Shown: positions 7,577 to 17,825, counted from the stretch's first letter. The stretch: DNA of 19,002 bases from JAAYCB01 sp012744395 (GCA_028703175.1 JAQVNJ010000122.1:1-19002), one strand, 5' to 3'. Notes: a model not told the origin generated them from the sequence alone. Numbers and translations are program-made.

Positions 7577-8971
7577 TCAGAGCGTCCAGCCCTCGCGGTA
7601 CGGATCGTGCAGGAGCGCATCGGCGCTGGCGTTGGCGGAGAAGCGGTCCTTTCGGGCGTCCCACTCGAGGGCCTGGCCGGTTCGGATGGCGATGTTGCCC
7701 AGAAGAACGAACTCCGTGAGCCGTTCGGCCCATTCGAAGCGGCATCCGGCCGGCTCGCCGCCGCGGACCGCTTCGTACCACTCGCCCCAAGTGCCCGAGC
7801 GCCTCGGCAGGGTCTTGGGCACTCCGGCGAACTTCTTGGCGCGGCTTTCGGGATAGACCTTCGACCCGATCATAACGCCTTCCCGGCCAACGTACATCTC
7901 CCCGCTGTCGGCCAGGCCGGCGCCTTCGAGTTGCCTCGGGCGCGGCGGCTTGAGTCCTCCGTCGTACCAGACGACCCGCAGCGGCGGCCGCCCCTCGTGC
8001 TCCGGATAGTCGTACGTGACGATCGCGGCCAGCGGCGCTGTCTCGGGAAACACGATCGTCGCCGATGCCTGGATTGCGGTCGGGTGGGTCAGGTTCAGCG
8101 CGCGATAGGGCGTGTTGAGGTGATGGCAGCCCATGTCGCCCAAGGCGCCGGTGCCGAAATCCCACCAGCCGCGGAAATTCCAGGGGTGGTAGACGGCCGC
8201 CAGCCCGCGGCCCTTGCCTTGGCGGGCCTTGATCTGCTCCAGGGCGTAATGCCCCTCGGGCCACTTGTTCTTGAACGGCCGGTGCCTGGCCGGGCCGAGC
8301 CACAGGTCCCAATCGAGGGTTGCGGGTATCTCGTCCGCTCCCTCGGGCCGCTGCATGCCCTGCGGCCAGAGCGGCCGGTTGCTCCAGATGTGGACCTCGC
8401 GGACTTCTCCGATCGCGCCCGCCGCGATCCGTTCGCACGTCCGGCAGGCCTGCTCGCTCGTGTTGGGCGACGCGGTTACCTGCGTCGCCACGTTCTTCTC
8501 GCGTGCCTTGGCAACCACGGCGCGGACCTCCTTGATCGTCCGCGTCAGCGGCTTGACGCAGCAGACGTGCTTCCCCTTGGCGAGCGCCGCGAGGACGATC
8601 ACGGCGTGGCTGTGGTCGGGGGTCGCGACGTAGACCGCATCGAGGTCTTTTTCCGCCTCGAGCATCTCGCGGTAATCGCGGTACCGCCGGGCGGCGGGCC
8701 AATTGTCAAAGGCCTTCTTCGCATAGACCTGGTCGACGTCGCAGAGGGCCGCGACCTGGAACCCGGCCGCGTCGCACGCCTTCATCTGGCCGAAGCCCAC
8801 CCCCCCGACACCCACGCCGGCGAGCGTCGGCTTCTCGCTCGGCGGCGTCTGTCCCGCTCCGCCGAGCACGTGCCGGGGCACGATCGTCGCGGCGGCCACC
8901 GCGGCCGTTCCGGCGAGCATCTCGCGGCGCGTGACGGCGGCCCGACGTTGGCGATTTCCTCGATTCTGCAT
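7577..8971 (-). CDS. Tat-exported Gfo/Idh/MocA family oxidoreductase (EKP motif changed to VKP)
   Basis: This 464-residue NAD(P)-dependent oxidoreductase-like protein probably acts on sugars or inositols outside the cytoplasm. The N-terminus has a twin-arginine signal, TRREMLAG, with a hydrophobic stretch to about residue 37. A Rossmann fold follows with GVGVGGVGFG (52-61), CDVD (77-80) and YVATPDHSHAV. The usual EKP sugar-binding motif reads CCVKPLT, with V139 in place of glutamate and K140 kept. GALGDMGCHHLNTPYRAL (about 275-292) is the conserved active-site helix region, and the tail resembles other planctomycete members (FSANASADALLHDPYREGW). The ATG follows GGGAGA at seven bases' spacing. 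Exported members are abundant in planctomycetes, mostly with unknown substrates. The convergent glycosidase suggests a carbohydrate context. Confidence 0.9.
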   Translation of the reverse strand: MQNRGNRQRRAAVTRREMLAGTAAVAAATIVPRHVLGGAGQTPPSEKPTLAGVGVGGVGFGQMKACDAAGFQVAALCDVDQVYAKKAFDNWPAARRYRDYREMLEAEKDLDAVYVATPDHSHAVIVLAALAKGKHVCCVKPLTRTIKEVRAVVAKAREKNVATQVTASPNTSEQACRTCERIAAGAIGEVREVHIWSNRPLWPQGMQRPEGADEIPATLDWDLWLGPARHRPFKNKWPEGHYALEQIKARQGKGRGLAAVYHPWNFRGWWDFGTGALGDMGCHHLNTPYRALNLTHPTAIQASATIVFPETAPLAAIVTYDYPEHEGRPPLRVVWYDGGLKPPRPRQLEGAGLADSGEMYVGREGVMIGSKVYPESRAKKFAGVPKTLPRRSGTWGEWYEAVRGGEPAGCRFEWAERLTEFVLLGNIAIRTGQALEWDARKDRFSANASADALLHDPYREGWTL

Positions 8972-9394
8972 GACTGTCTCCCGGTCTTTCGACTCCGCGG
9001 AACGTTCGTCTCCTTGCCGGTCCCTCGATCGCCGCTGAGTCTAGAAAATGCCGCGCGGAATGTCAACGAAGACGCCGGTCGGCCATGCCTTTCCGCCTTG
9101 TTCCTCAGGTCGGCGTCAGGTCTCCCCTCCCCGGCGTGGCTCCTAGCGGCCCGCTGGTGTCAGCGGAGGAGGGGGGCTAAAATTGGCGGATCGGCGAGGC
9201 TTGACTGCTTCGGAAGGGCTCGTGGCGCCGATTTGGCGAACGGTCGTCTTGTCGACGATCGTGGAGGCTGCGTCGGGCGAAGGCGGTCTTCTGGCCACGA
9301 CCCCGCCGATTGTGTTCTCATGACGGTTGGCCACCCGGTGAACGATCGGCAGTCAGCGTTCAGGCGGGGCAGACAAAGAAACGGGGCGGCGGCG
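8972..9394. other. Divergent intergenic region
   Basis: These 423 bp separate the minus-strand oxidoreductase from the plus-strand metallopeptidase and should contain both promoters. A perfect 6-bp stem with a GTGT loop lies at 9151-9166 (CCGCTG/CAGCGG). A TAAAAT box (9178-9183) could be a plus-strand -10 element but has no clear -35. No gene is supported here. Confidence 0.5.
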
Positions 9395-10243
9395 ATGCGC
9401 TGGAAAGGTCGTTTGCGGAGTGAGAATGTCGAGGATCGGCGGGCCGTGTCCGGCCGCGGGATGGCGATCGGCGGCGCTGGCGGACTGCTGCTGTTCCTCG
9501 TGGTGCTCGTCATGAGCGGAGACCCGATGAAGGCCCTCCAGCTTCTCCAGCCGAACGCTCCGCCGGGCCAGCAACAGCCGGTCCAGGGCCCGCTGCCCGA
9601 TGACGAGGTCGCGGAGTTCGTCTCCGTCGTCCTCCGCGACACCGAGAACGTTTGGGGCGAGCTGTTCGGGCAAACCGGCCGGGACTACCGCGAGCCGAAG
9701 CTCGTGCTGTTTCGCGGTTCGGTGTCGTCGGCCTGCGGATTCCAGAGCGCTGCGGTGGGGCCTTTCTACTGCCCAGCCGACGAGACCGTGTACATCGACC
9801 TGAGTTTCTTCGAGGACCTCAAGAGCCGCTACGGCGCCCCGGGCGACTTCGCCCAGGCCTACGTAATCGCCCACGAAGTCGGGCACCACGTGCAGAAGCT
9901 GCTGGGGATCAGCGCTAAGGTCAACTCCGCGCGGGCCCGGGCGAGCCAAGAGCAGGCCAACGACTTGTCGGTCCGCGTGGAACTCCAGGCCGATTTCTTC
10001 GCCGGCGTCTGGGCCCATCACGCCGAGAGGAACTGGCAGATTCTCGAGGAAGGCGACATCGAGGAGGCCCTGAATGCCGCTGCGGCGATCGGCGACGACC
10101 GGCTCCAGAAAGAGTCGCAGGGTTTTGTCGTCCCCGAATCGTTCACGCACGGTTCCTCCGAGCAGCGCGCCCGCTGGTTCACGAAAGGGCTGAAGACCGG
10201 CGCCATCGACGCGGGCGATACATTTGCGGCGGAACGCCTTTGA
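9395..10243 (+). CDS. Membrane-anchored neutral zinc metallopeptidase (YpfJ family)
   Basis: This 282-residue protein matches the YpfJ/KPN_02809 zinc peptidase family. It begins MRWKGRLRSENVEDRR, the family's hallmark N-terminus, which fixes the start even though the ribosome-binding site is weak (GGGGCGG). One transmembrane segment lies at about 23-40, and a Pro/Gln linker follows. The catalytic domain has paired cysteines around CGFQSAAVGPFYC, the zinc-binding HEVGHHVQ helix (H160, E161, H164), and a downstream ELQADFFAGVWAHH (E196, D200) giving the third ligand. The C-terminal HGSSEQRARWFTKGL is also conserved. Topology suggests that the protease domain is outside the cytoplasmic membrane. 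Physiological substrate is unknown in this family. The gene is monocistronic. Confidence 0.93.
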   Translation: MRWKGRLRSENVEDRRAVSGRGMAIGGAGGLLLFLVVLVMSGDPMKALQLLQPNAPPGQQQPVQGPLPDDEVAEFVSVVLRDTENVWGELFGQTGRDYREPKLVLFRGSVSSACGFQSAAVGPFYCPADETVYIDLSFFEDLKSRYGAPGDFAQAYVIAHEVGHHVQKLLGISAKVNSARARASQEQANDLSVRVELQADFFAGVWAHHAERNWQILEEGDIEEALNAAAAIGDDRLQKESQGFVVPESFTHGSSEQRARWFTKGLKTGAIDAGDTFAAERL

Positions 10244-10379
10244 GCCCGGGGCGCTCCGCTGCGGAAGGACGCCGCGGCCCCAAGCCCGAGCGGACCTCTC
10301 GGGTCAGGATGCTGCGAGTCCTCCGGTGCGGGTTGCCCTGCCGGCTCTCATCAGGCGGCAGGCAGGCTGGCCTCCGCGG

Positions 10380-10496
10380 CTGCCGGTGACCAGAAGGGCA
10401 TGCGATCCGAGAAGCGTTCCGTTCTTGCCAACGGAGGGCCCGGGCGTACAGCGCCAACGAGTTTCACCGAAAGGGAAAAGGACAATGCCAGTCTCT
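10380..10496 (+). repeat. Direct repeat copy A: duplicated leader with hairpin and ATGCCAGTCTCT
   Basis: This segment aligns without gaps to 11341-11457, with about 23 mismatches in 117 positions. It ends in the same ATGCCAGTCTCT that begins the second oxidoreductase gene, but no such gene follows here. A stem TTCCGTT (10417-10423) and AACGGAG (10430-10436) matches the stem TTCCGCC/GGCGGAA of copy B through paired changes. The copy may be the leftover leader of a lost paralogous gene, or a member of a dispersed leader family. Confidence 0.85.
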
Positions 10497-10516
10497 TGTC
10501 AGTGGGCAGCGCACGC

Positions 10517-10558
10517 CTACAGGACCGCGACGACATACAGAATCGTCTGTTTCGGCAT
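10517..10558 (-). pseudogene. Remnant start of a gene downstream of the DUF4838 fragment
   Basis: On the minus strand an ATG at 10558 follows an AGGTGA Shine-Dalgarno that overlaps the stop of the DUF4838 fragment. It encodes MPKQTILYVVAVL and then hits TAG. The hydrophobic start looks like the beginning of an exported protein. The reading is lost as the sequence approaches repeat copy A, so this looks like the cut 5' end of a second gene of the same former operon. It is short, so chance cannot be excluded. Confidence 0.3.
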
Positions 10559-10566
10559 CGCGTCAC

Positions 10567-11310
10567 CTACTTGCCGTGAGACCGTGTTGTTCGTACCAGG
10601 ATCACCCGGTCCATCCATAGCCCGTTGCTGTCCGTCGAGCCCTCGACGTAGGCCGGTCCCTTGACCTTCAGGGAAATGTACGCTTCCCAGTCATTGACGG
10701 TCGGGTCTTGGGCCTCCGGCACAACCAGCCGGTCCACGTTCACGCCCCTGCGTCTGCTCGCGTGGGCCCAAGCGGTCGTCCGCTTCTTGCCCCTGGTCGG
10801 GCCGACCTTGAAGACATGACACTTCCCGTCCTGGGGGACCTCTTCCGGTGGGAGCGTGAACGTCGGCCCGCCCGTAATTCCGAACGTCAGCGGCTGCTTG
10901 TGGGCGTCATCGGCGGCGGCGACGAGGGCCGCGGCCATTCCTCCGGCGGCTTCCGCATCCGCGACGATGTTCTGACGCCCGGGGGTGTAGGGCGAGAACG
11001 TGAGCCAGTTGAAATCCGCCACGTCGCGGGTAGGGAGTCGGCGGAACGGCTCGGGCAGTTGCGGATCGCGCAGCAGCGCGGCCAATCCGGCAATCTTGGG
11101 CTCGTGGTCCTCCTCGGATTCGCAGAAGATCGTCTCCGCGTGCATATCCGCGAACAACTTCAGGTCTGGCCCGATGCACTGGATCATGCAATCGGGGGTG
11201 GGGAACCGGTACAAACCGTAGCTGATCCAGTAATCCCAGATTGCCAGGTGCGGGGCGATCTTGCCCCAGGCGAGGATCACCCACTCCTCTTTTTGCCCGA
11301 TCACCTTCAC
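10567..11310 (-). pseudogene. DUF4838-domain protein, truncated C-terminal remnant
   Basis: The minus strand encodes about 247 residues starting near GTG 11310. WGKIAPHLAIWDYWISYGLYRFPTP, then a pattern like IGPDLKLFADMHAETIFCE, is the DUF4838 signature found in large planctomycete proteins with predicted glycosidase-like folds. The C-terminal part (NDWEAYISLKVKGPAYVEG and MDRVILVR) looks like a beta-rich terminal domain. Full-length relatives are several hundred residues longer, so the N-terminal part is missing. The DUF4838 region also appears to pass to the C-terminal domain over too few residues, suggesting an internal deletion. Reading stays open to a TTG at 11418, but those upstream residues are encoded by the leader repeat and have no homology. 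No ribosome-binding site precedes 11310. It is flanked on both sides by the direct repeats. Confidence 0.65.
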
Positions 11311-11340
11311 CCGGGACAGCAGGCGCGTTGACGGGCGCGT

Positions 11341-11457
11341 CTGCCGGTGATCAGAATAGCGTTCGATCTGAAAAGCGTTCCGCCCGTGCCGGCGGAAAGC
11401 CCGGCCGGAAGACGCCAACGAGTCTCAGCGAAAAGGAAAACGACAATGCCAGTCTCT
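11341..11457 (+). repeat. Direct repeat copy B: leader of the second oxidoreductase gene
   Basis: This is the intact copy of the repeat. It spans the untranslated leader and the first four codons of the gene at 11446. The stem TTCCGCC (11378-11384) and GGCGGAA (11391-11397) with loop CGTGCC sits 48 bases upstream of the ATG, the same distance as in copy A. An AAGGA ribosome-binding site lies within it. Paired changes relative to copy A suggest that the structure has been kept by selection. Confidence 0.85.
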
Positions 11458-12774
11458 CGACGCGCGTTTCTCAAGCGGGCAGCCGCCACGGCGGCGGCAA
11501 CTCCGCTGCTGCTGCCGTCGCACATCTGGGCGGCCGAAACCAAGCCGAACTCGCGGCTGACGATGGGCTTTGTGGGCATGGGGATGCAGAACCGGGGACT
11601 GTTGGGCGGGTTTCTCGGGCGCGACACGGAGGTCTTGGCGGTTTGCGACGTGGACACGACCCGCCGCGACGACGCCAAGCGGCGCGTCGTCGAGCACTAC
11701 GCCAAGCAGCCGGGGCGCAGCGGCCAGTGCGCGGCGTACAACGACTTCCGCGAGATCACCGGCCGCGACGACATCGACGCCGTCTCGATCGCCACGCCCG
11801 ACCACTGGCACACCGTGATTGCCGTGGCGGCCCTCCGCGGCGGGAAGGACGTGTATTGCGAGAAGCCGCTGACGCACAATATCCACGAGTCGCGCGTTCT
11901 CCTGCGGGAGGTCGACGCGAACGGGCGCGTGCTGCAAACGGGCTCGATGCAGCGATCGTCGAAGGAATTCCGCGTGGCGTGCGCGTTGGTGCGCAACGGG
12001 GCGATCGGCACGGTCGAGCGCGTGGAGTGCAGCTTCGGCGGTCCGCCGGTTCCTTGCGATCTGGCCGAGGAGCCGCTCGAACCGGGGCTCGACTGGAATC
12101 TCTGGCTGGGTCCCGCCGCGATGCGGCCCTACCACTCCGCGCTCAGCCCGCGCGGGATTCACAAGCATTATCCCGCCTGGCGGAGCTACCGGGAATTCGG
12201 CGGCGGGGGCGTTGCCGACTGGGGCGCCCACCACCTCGACATCGCCCAATGGGGATTGGGCATGGACGACGGCGGCCCGGTCGAGATTCTGCCCGCGGAG
12301 AAGCCGGGCGCGACGCAAGGAGTCAGGTTCGTCTATGCCAACGGCGTCGTCCTGGAGCACAAGAGCGGCTTTGGCGTGGATTTCTTCGGCACGGAGGGAG
12401 AGGTCCAGGTGAACCGCGGCCGCTTCACGTTCCGTCGCGGCACGGAGGTGATCGCTTCGTTCACCGGCCAGCGAGACACGTCCTGCGCCGCCCAGGTCCA
12501 GCGGGCCGAGCAGGAGTTTCTCAAGGATCCGAAGGTCCGGCTCTACGAGAGTAAGGACCACCTCAACGATTTCCTGGAGTGCGTGAAGACGCGCAACAAA
12601 CCGATCACGAGCGAACAGGTCGGCGCGCGCTCGGCAATCTGCTGCCACCTGATGAATCAGGCCTATTTCCACGGCCGGAAGCTCAAGTGGGACCCGGTCA
12701 AGTTCGCCTTTGTCGACGGGACGGGCGATCCGGCATGGCTCACCCGCGACTACCGCAGTCCGTGGACGGTCTAG
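11446..12774 (+). CDS. Tat-exported Gfo/Idh/MocA family oxidoreductase
   Basis: This 442-residue exported NAD(P)-binding oxidoreductase opens with a textbook twin-arginine signal, SRRAFLK (4-10), plus an alanine-rich hydrophobic stretch ending near residue 30. The Rossmann fold shows GFVGMGMQNRG (41-51), CDVD, ATPDHWH and an intact VYCEKPLTH (E139-K140-P141). GGGGVADWGAHHLDIAQWGLG (252-272) carries the conserved D258 and H262/H263 active-site region. The C-terminal FLECVKTRNKP and the terminal region are typical of planctomycete members. It starts in the repeated leader with AAGGA upstream. It is likely to act on a sugar or sugar derivative, but substrate is unknown. Unlike the paralogue at 7577-8971, its EKP motif is complete. 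It converges on clpB with REP-like hairpins between. Confidence 0.93.
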   Translation: MPVSRRAFLKRAAATAAATPLLLPSHIWAAETKPNSRLTMGFVGMGMQNRGLLGGFLGRDTEVLAVCDVDTTRRDDAKRRVVEHYAKQPGRSGQCAAYNDFREITGRDDIDAVSIATPDHWHTVIAVAALRGGKDVYCEKPLTHNIHESRVLLREVDANGRVLQTGSMQRSSKEFRVACALVRNGAIGTVERVECSFGGPPVPCDLAEEPLEPGLDWNLWLGPAAMRPYHSALSPRGIHKHYPAWRSYREFGGGGVADWGAHHLDIAQWGLGMDDGGPVEILPAEKPGATQGVRFVYANGVVLEHKSGFGVDFFGTEGEVQVNRGRFTFRRGTEVIASFTGQRDTSCAAQVQRAEQEFLKDPKVRLYESKDHLNDFLECVKTRNKPITSEQVGARSAICCHLMNQAYFHGRKLKWDPVKFAFVDGTGDPAWLTRDYRSPWTV

Positions 12775-12805
12775 GCCCGGCGGGCGACCGGTCTGGATGC
12801 GCGTT

Positions 12806-12873
12806 CTGGTTCCCACCCGGGAGCTTGGGAACCAGGGGGGCAAGGGGCAGCTGCCAAGCAGGAGCTTGGGAAC
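12806..12873. repeat. REP-like hairpin pair between convergent genes
   Basis: The 119-bp gap between two convergent stops holds a perfect 9-bp stem, CTGGTTCCC (12806-12814) with GGGAACCAG (12827-12835). A second perfect 6-bp stem follows, CCAAGC (12854-12859) with GCTTGG (12864-12869). Both share the word GGAGCTTGGGAAC. This resembles palindromic intergenic repeats that I know from planctomycete and related genomes. It may act as a bidirectional transcription barrier or an mRNA 3'-end stabiliser; there is no U-run. Confidence 0.7.
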
Positions 12874-12893
12874 GAGATGGGATGGGAGGCGGA

Positions 12894-15533
12894 TTACCCG
12901 TCCGCGTCGATCCGTTCGAACGTGAACCGTCCATGGGCCAGATCGATGCGGACCCGGGCCCCTTCGGCAAGTTCCTGCTTGAGCATTTCGACGGCCAGCG
13001 GGTTCTGAATGCCCTGCTGAATCACGCGCTTCAAGGGCCGGGCGCCGAAGGTTGGATCGTACCCCTGCTGGGCGATCCCGTCGATGGCCGCCTCGGTCAC
13101 GTCGAGGCGAATTCCGTGTTCGGCGAGCTGACGCTGGAGCCGCCCAACCTGGAGCGTGACGATCTTGCGGAGCTCCGCCTGCGCGAGCGGATGGAAGAGG
13201 ATCGTCTCATCGATTCGATTGAGAAACTCCGGCAAGAACCGGCTCTGGAGCGCGAGTTCGACCGCCTCGCGCATGTCCTCCACGGACCCGCCCTCGCGGG
13301 TGATCTCCTGGATCACCTGGCTGCCGATGTTCGATGTCATCACGACGATCGTGTTCGTAAAGTCGACGGTATGCCCCTGGTTGTCGCTCAGCCGGCCGTC
13401 GTCGAGGACCTGCAGGAGGATGTTGAAAACGTCGCGATGCGCTTTTTCGATCTCGTCGAGGAGGATCACGGCGTAGGGCCGGCGGCGGACCGCCTCGGTC
13501 AGCCGTCCCCCTTCCTCGTAGCCGACGTATCCCGGAGGCGCTCCGATCAGGCGGCTTACCGTGTGCCGTTCCATGAACTCGCTCATGTCGAGCCGGATCA
13601 TGGCGTCTTCGGCGTCGAACATGACTTCGGCCAAGGCTTTGCAGAGCTCTGTCTTGCCGACGCCGGTCGGGCCCAGGAACAGAAACGATCCGATCGGCCG
13701 CTTGGGGTCGTGCAGGCCCGCGCGGTTGCGGCGGACGGCGTTGGAGACCGCCTCGACCGCCTCGTCCTGGCCGACGACGCGCTGGTGGATCCGCTCTTCG
13801 AGGACCAGCAGCTTGGCGCGCTCCGTCTCCATCATCCGCGCCACGGGAATTCCGGTCCAGGCGCTGACCACTTCGGCGATCTCCTCGGGGCCGACCTCCT
13901 GGCGCAGCAATCGCCGGACGCCGTTGGACGGCTCCTTCGGCTCCATCCGTTCGAGCTGTCCGGCGAGCGCCTTCTTCTCCATGTCGAGCTGCCGGAGGCG
14001 CTGGTAATCCTCCTCCGGCGGGCGTTCGCCGCGGGCGGTCTTCTCACGGATTCCCGCTTCCAGGAGCTTGTACTCGGGGTCGACCTCCGCGAGGCGTTTG
14101 CGGACCTGATGGACGTCGCCGAGGCCGCTCTTTTCCTTCTCCCACTGCGCCCTGAGGCCGTCGAGCCGGTTGCGGAGGTCCTGAATCTCCTTTTCGACCT
14201 CGGCCAGGTGTTCCCGAGCGTGCTCTTCGTTCTCCTCGGCCAGCTGCCGCTGCGCCAATTCCAACTGGACGAGCCGCCGCTGGACCGCGTCGATCTCCGT
14301 CGGGACACTCTCCAACTCCATCGCCAGCCGGCTCATCGCCTCGTCCATCAGGTCGATCGCCTTGTCGGGCAGGAATCGATCGGCGATGTAGCGGTGCGAG
14401 AGGTTCGCGGCGGCCACGAGGGCGGAATCCTTGATTTTGACCCCCTTGTGATGGGCTTCGTAGCGCGGCTTCAGGCCGCGGAGGATCGCGATCGTATCCT
14501 CCACGGTCGGCTCGCCGATCAGCACCGGTTGGAAACGGCGTTCCAGCGCGGCGTCCTTCTCGATGTACTTCCGGTATTCGTCGAGCGTCGTCGCGCCGAC
14601 GCAGCGGAGTGTGCCCCGGGCAAGCGCTGGCTTGAGCAGGTTGGCCGCGTCGCTGCCCCCCTCGGCGCTGCCGGCGCCGATCACCGTGTGCAGCTCGTCG
14701 ATGAACATGATCACGTTTCCGCGGGCGTCCTCCACCTCCCGGAGCACGGCCTTGAGGCGCTCTTCGAATTCGCCGCGATATTTCGTGCCGGCGATCAGGG
14801 CCCCGAGATCGAGGGAGATGACGCGCTTGTCCTTGAGGCTTTGCGGCACGTCGCCCTCGACGATCCGCAGGGCGAGCCCCTCGGCGATCGCCGTCTTGCC
14901 CACGCCGGGCTCGCCGATCAGCACGGGGTTGTTCTTCGTCCGCCGGGAGAGGACCTGGATCACGCGGCGGATTTCCTGGTCGCGCCCGATCACCGGATCG
15001 AGTTTGCCGCGGCGGGCCAGTTCCACCAGGTTGTTCCCGTACTTTTCCAGGGCCTGGAATTTCGCTTCCGGGTTCGGGTCGCTGACCCGCGCGCTGCCAC
15101 GGATTCTCTGAAGCGCGGCCAAGAGCCGTTCTTCATCGATCGCCGCCAGTTCGAGCACCCGGCGGGCCTTCGAGTCGATCTTGGCCAGGGCCAGCAGGAG
15201 ATGCTCGGTGGAGATGTACTCGTCCTTCATGGCATCGGCCTCGTTCTGGGCTTTCTCCAGAACGCGGCCGAGCGCCGCGCCGACCTGTGGCGGGGCGCCT
15301 CCGGAAGCCCGCGGAAGATGTCCCAATTCCGCAGCGACGATCTGCCGGAGTTGCGGCATGTCGACGCCGATCTGCTCAAGGATCGGGAGGATCACGCCCT
15401 CGGCCTCGGCGAGCAGCGTGGAAAGCAAGTGAAGCGGATCGATCTCGGGATGGCCCCGTTCGGCGGCGAGCGCCTGCGCCGAGGCGATGGCCTCCTGGGC
15501 TTTGATCGTCAGTTTGTCAAACCGGAATGCCAT
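12894..15533 (-). CDS. clpB: ATP-dependent chaperone ClpB
   Basis: ClpB is the hexameric AAA+ disaggregase that works with DnaK to rescue aggregated proteins in the cytoplasm. The 879-residue protein has a Clp N-domain (1-145) and a first AAA+ module with Walker A GEPGVGKT (207-214) and Walker B VIMFIDE (274-280). A long coiled-coil middle domain (about 410-535), diagnostic of ClpB over ClpA/ClpC, follows. The second AAA+ module has GPTGVGKTE (621-629) and VILLDEIEKAH (689-699). Arginine-finger residues R332/R333 are present. Length is slightly above the usual 857-870. The start at 15533 gives MAFRFDKLTIKAQEAI, matching the family, although the ribosome-binding site is poor. It begins 16 bp after the dnaK stop, so it is probably translated from the same transcript. 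Confidence 0.98.
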   Translation of the reverse strand: MAFRFDKLTIKAQEAIASAQALAAERGHPEIDPLHLLSTLLAEAEGVILPILEQIGVDMPQLRQIVAAELGHLPRASGGAPPQVGAALGRVLEKAQNEADAMKDEYISTEHLLLALAKIDSKARRVLELAAIDEERLLAALQRIRGSARVSDPNPEAKFQALEKYGNNLVELARRGKLDPVIGRDQEIRRVIQVLSRRTKNNPVLIGEPGVGKTAIAEGLALRIVEGDVPQSLKDKRVISLDLGALIAGTKYRGEFEERLKAVLREVEDARGNVIMFIDELHTVIGAGSAEGGSDAANLLKPALARGTLRCVGATTLDEYRKYIEKDAALERRFQPVLIGEPTVEDTIAILRGLKPRYEAHHKGVKIKDSALVAAANLSHRYIADRFLPDKAIDLMDEAMSRLAMELESVPTEIDAVQRRLVQLELAQRQLAEENEEHAREHLAEVEKEIQDLRNRLDGLRAQWEKEKSGLGDVHQVRKRLAEVDPEYKLLEAGIREKTARGERPPEEDYQRLRQLDMEKKALAGQLERMEPKEPSNGVRRLLRQEVGPEEIAEVVSAWTGIPVARMMETERAKLLVLEERIHQRVVGQDEAVEAVSNAVRRNRAGLHDPKRPIGSFLFLGPTGVGKTELCKALAEVMFDAEDAMIRLDMSEFMERHTVSRLIGAPPGYVGYEEGGRLTEAVRRRPYAVILLDEIEKAHRDVFNILLQVLDDGRLSDNQGHTVDFTNTIVVMTSNIGSQVIQEITREGGSVEDMREAVELALQSRFLPEFLNRIDETILFHPLAQAELRKIVTLQVGRLQRQLAEHGIRLDVTEAAIDGIAQQGYDPTFGARPLKRVIQQGIQNPLAVEMLKQELAEGARVRIDLAHGRFTFERIDADG

Positions 15534-15549
15534 CGTCCGCCCGCGCCCC

Positions 15550-17478
<1,929 letters not shown>

Positions 17479-17528
17479 CGTCTGCTCCTTTCACTGGCTA
17501 TTGCGTGCCTCGCAAGCGCCGCCATCCG

Positions 17529-17544
17529 GCCCCGAAATTGGGGC
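17529..17544 (-). promoter_or_regulatory. Hairpin in the dnaK upstream leader
   Basis: GCCCC (17529-17533) pairs with GGGGC (17540-17544) around GAAATT, about 50 bases upstream of the dnaK ATG. It could be a leader stem that affects dnaK expression, but whether the transcript includes it depends on an unmapped start site. Confidence 0.3.
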
Positions 17545-17825
17545 GGCAATACTCTGTCTCACGGAATTCCAAGAAACGCAGGAGGAAATGTCCGCCCGAA
17601 TCTGTACGGTCTCCGATCATTGTGCAAAGGTCGTGCCGACCGGCGGTGCGAGAATTTTCATTCGTCGCAACCGCTTTTGCAACAAGCTGTTAAGAGGACG
17701 GCCTGCTGGCTGGAGGCAGCCCTGCGGGATATCGGCGGACTGTTGACTGCCATTTTGGCATGGCGTACTCTCCGCCAACGGGACGACTGCATTTTTGACA
17801 GCCGGGCGGTTCTGGATCGTTTCCG

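Larger units (their letters stand above)
10244..10566. other. Intergenic region with leader-repeat copy A
   Basis: These 323 bp follow the metallopeptidase. They contain a small stem around TCCGCTGCGGA (10256-10266), the first copy of a 117-bp repeat (10380-10496), and a 13-codon remnant on the minus strand. There is no intact gene. Confidence 0.55.

Noticed and set aside
10485..10664. Small plus-strand ORF starting MPVSCQWAAH at the end of repeat copy A
   Set aside because: The start codon is inherited from the repeated leader, but after four codons the sequence lacks a Tat signal and any similarity to the oxidoreductase; it overlaps the antisense DUF4838 remnant.
10380..11457. Direct repeats as ends of an insertion sequence
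   Set aside because: There is no transposase gene, no terminal inverted repeats, and the repeats are long and about 20% diverged, unlike target-site duplications.
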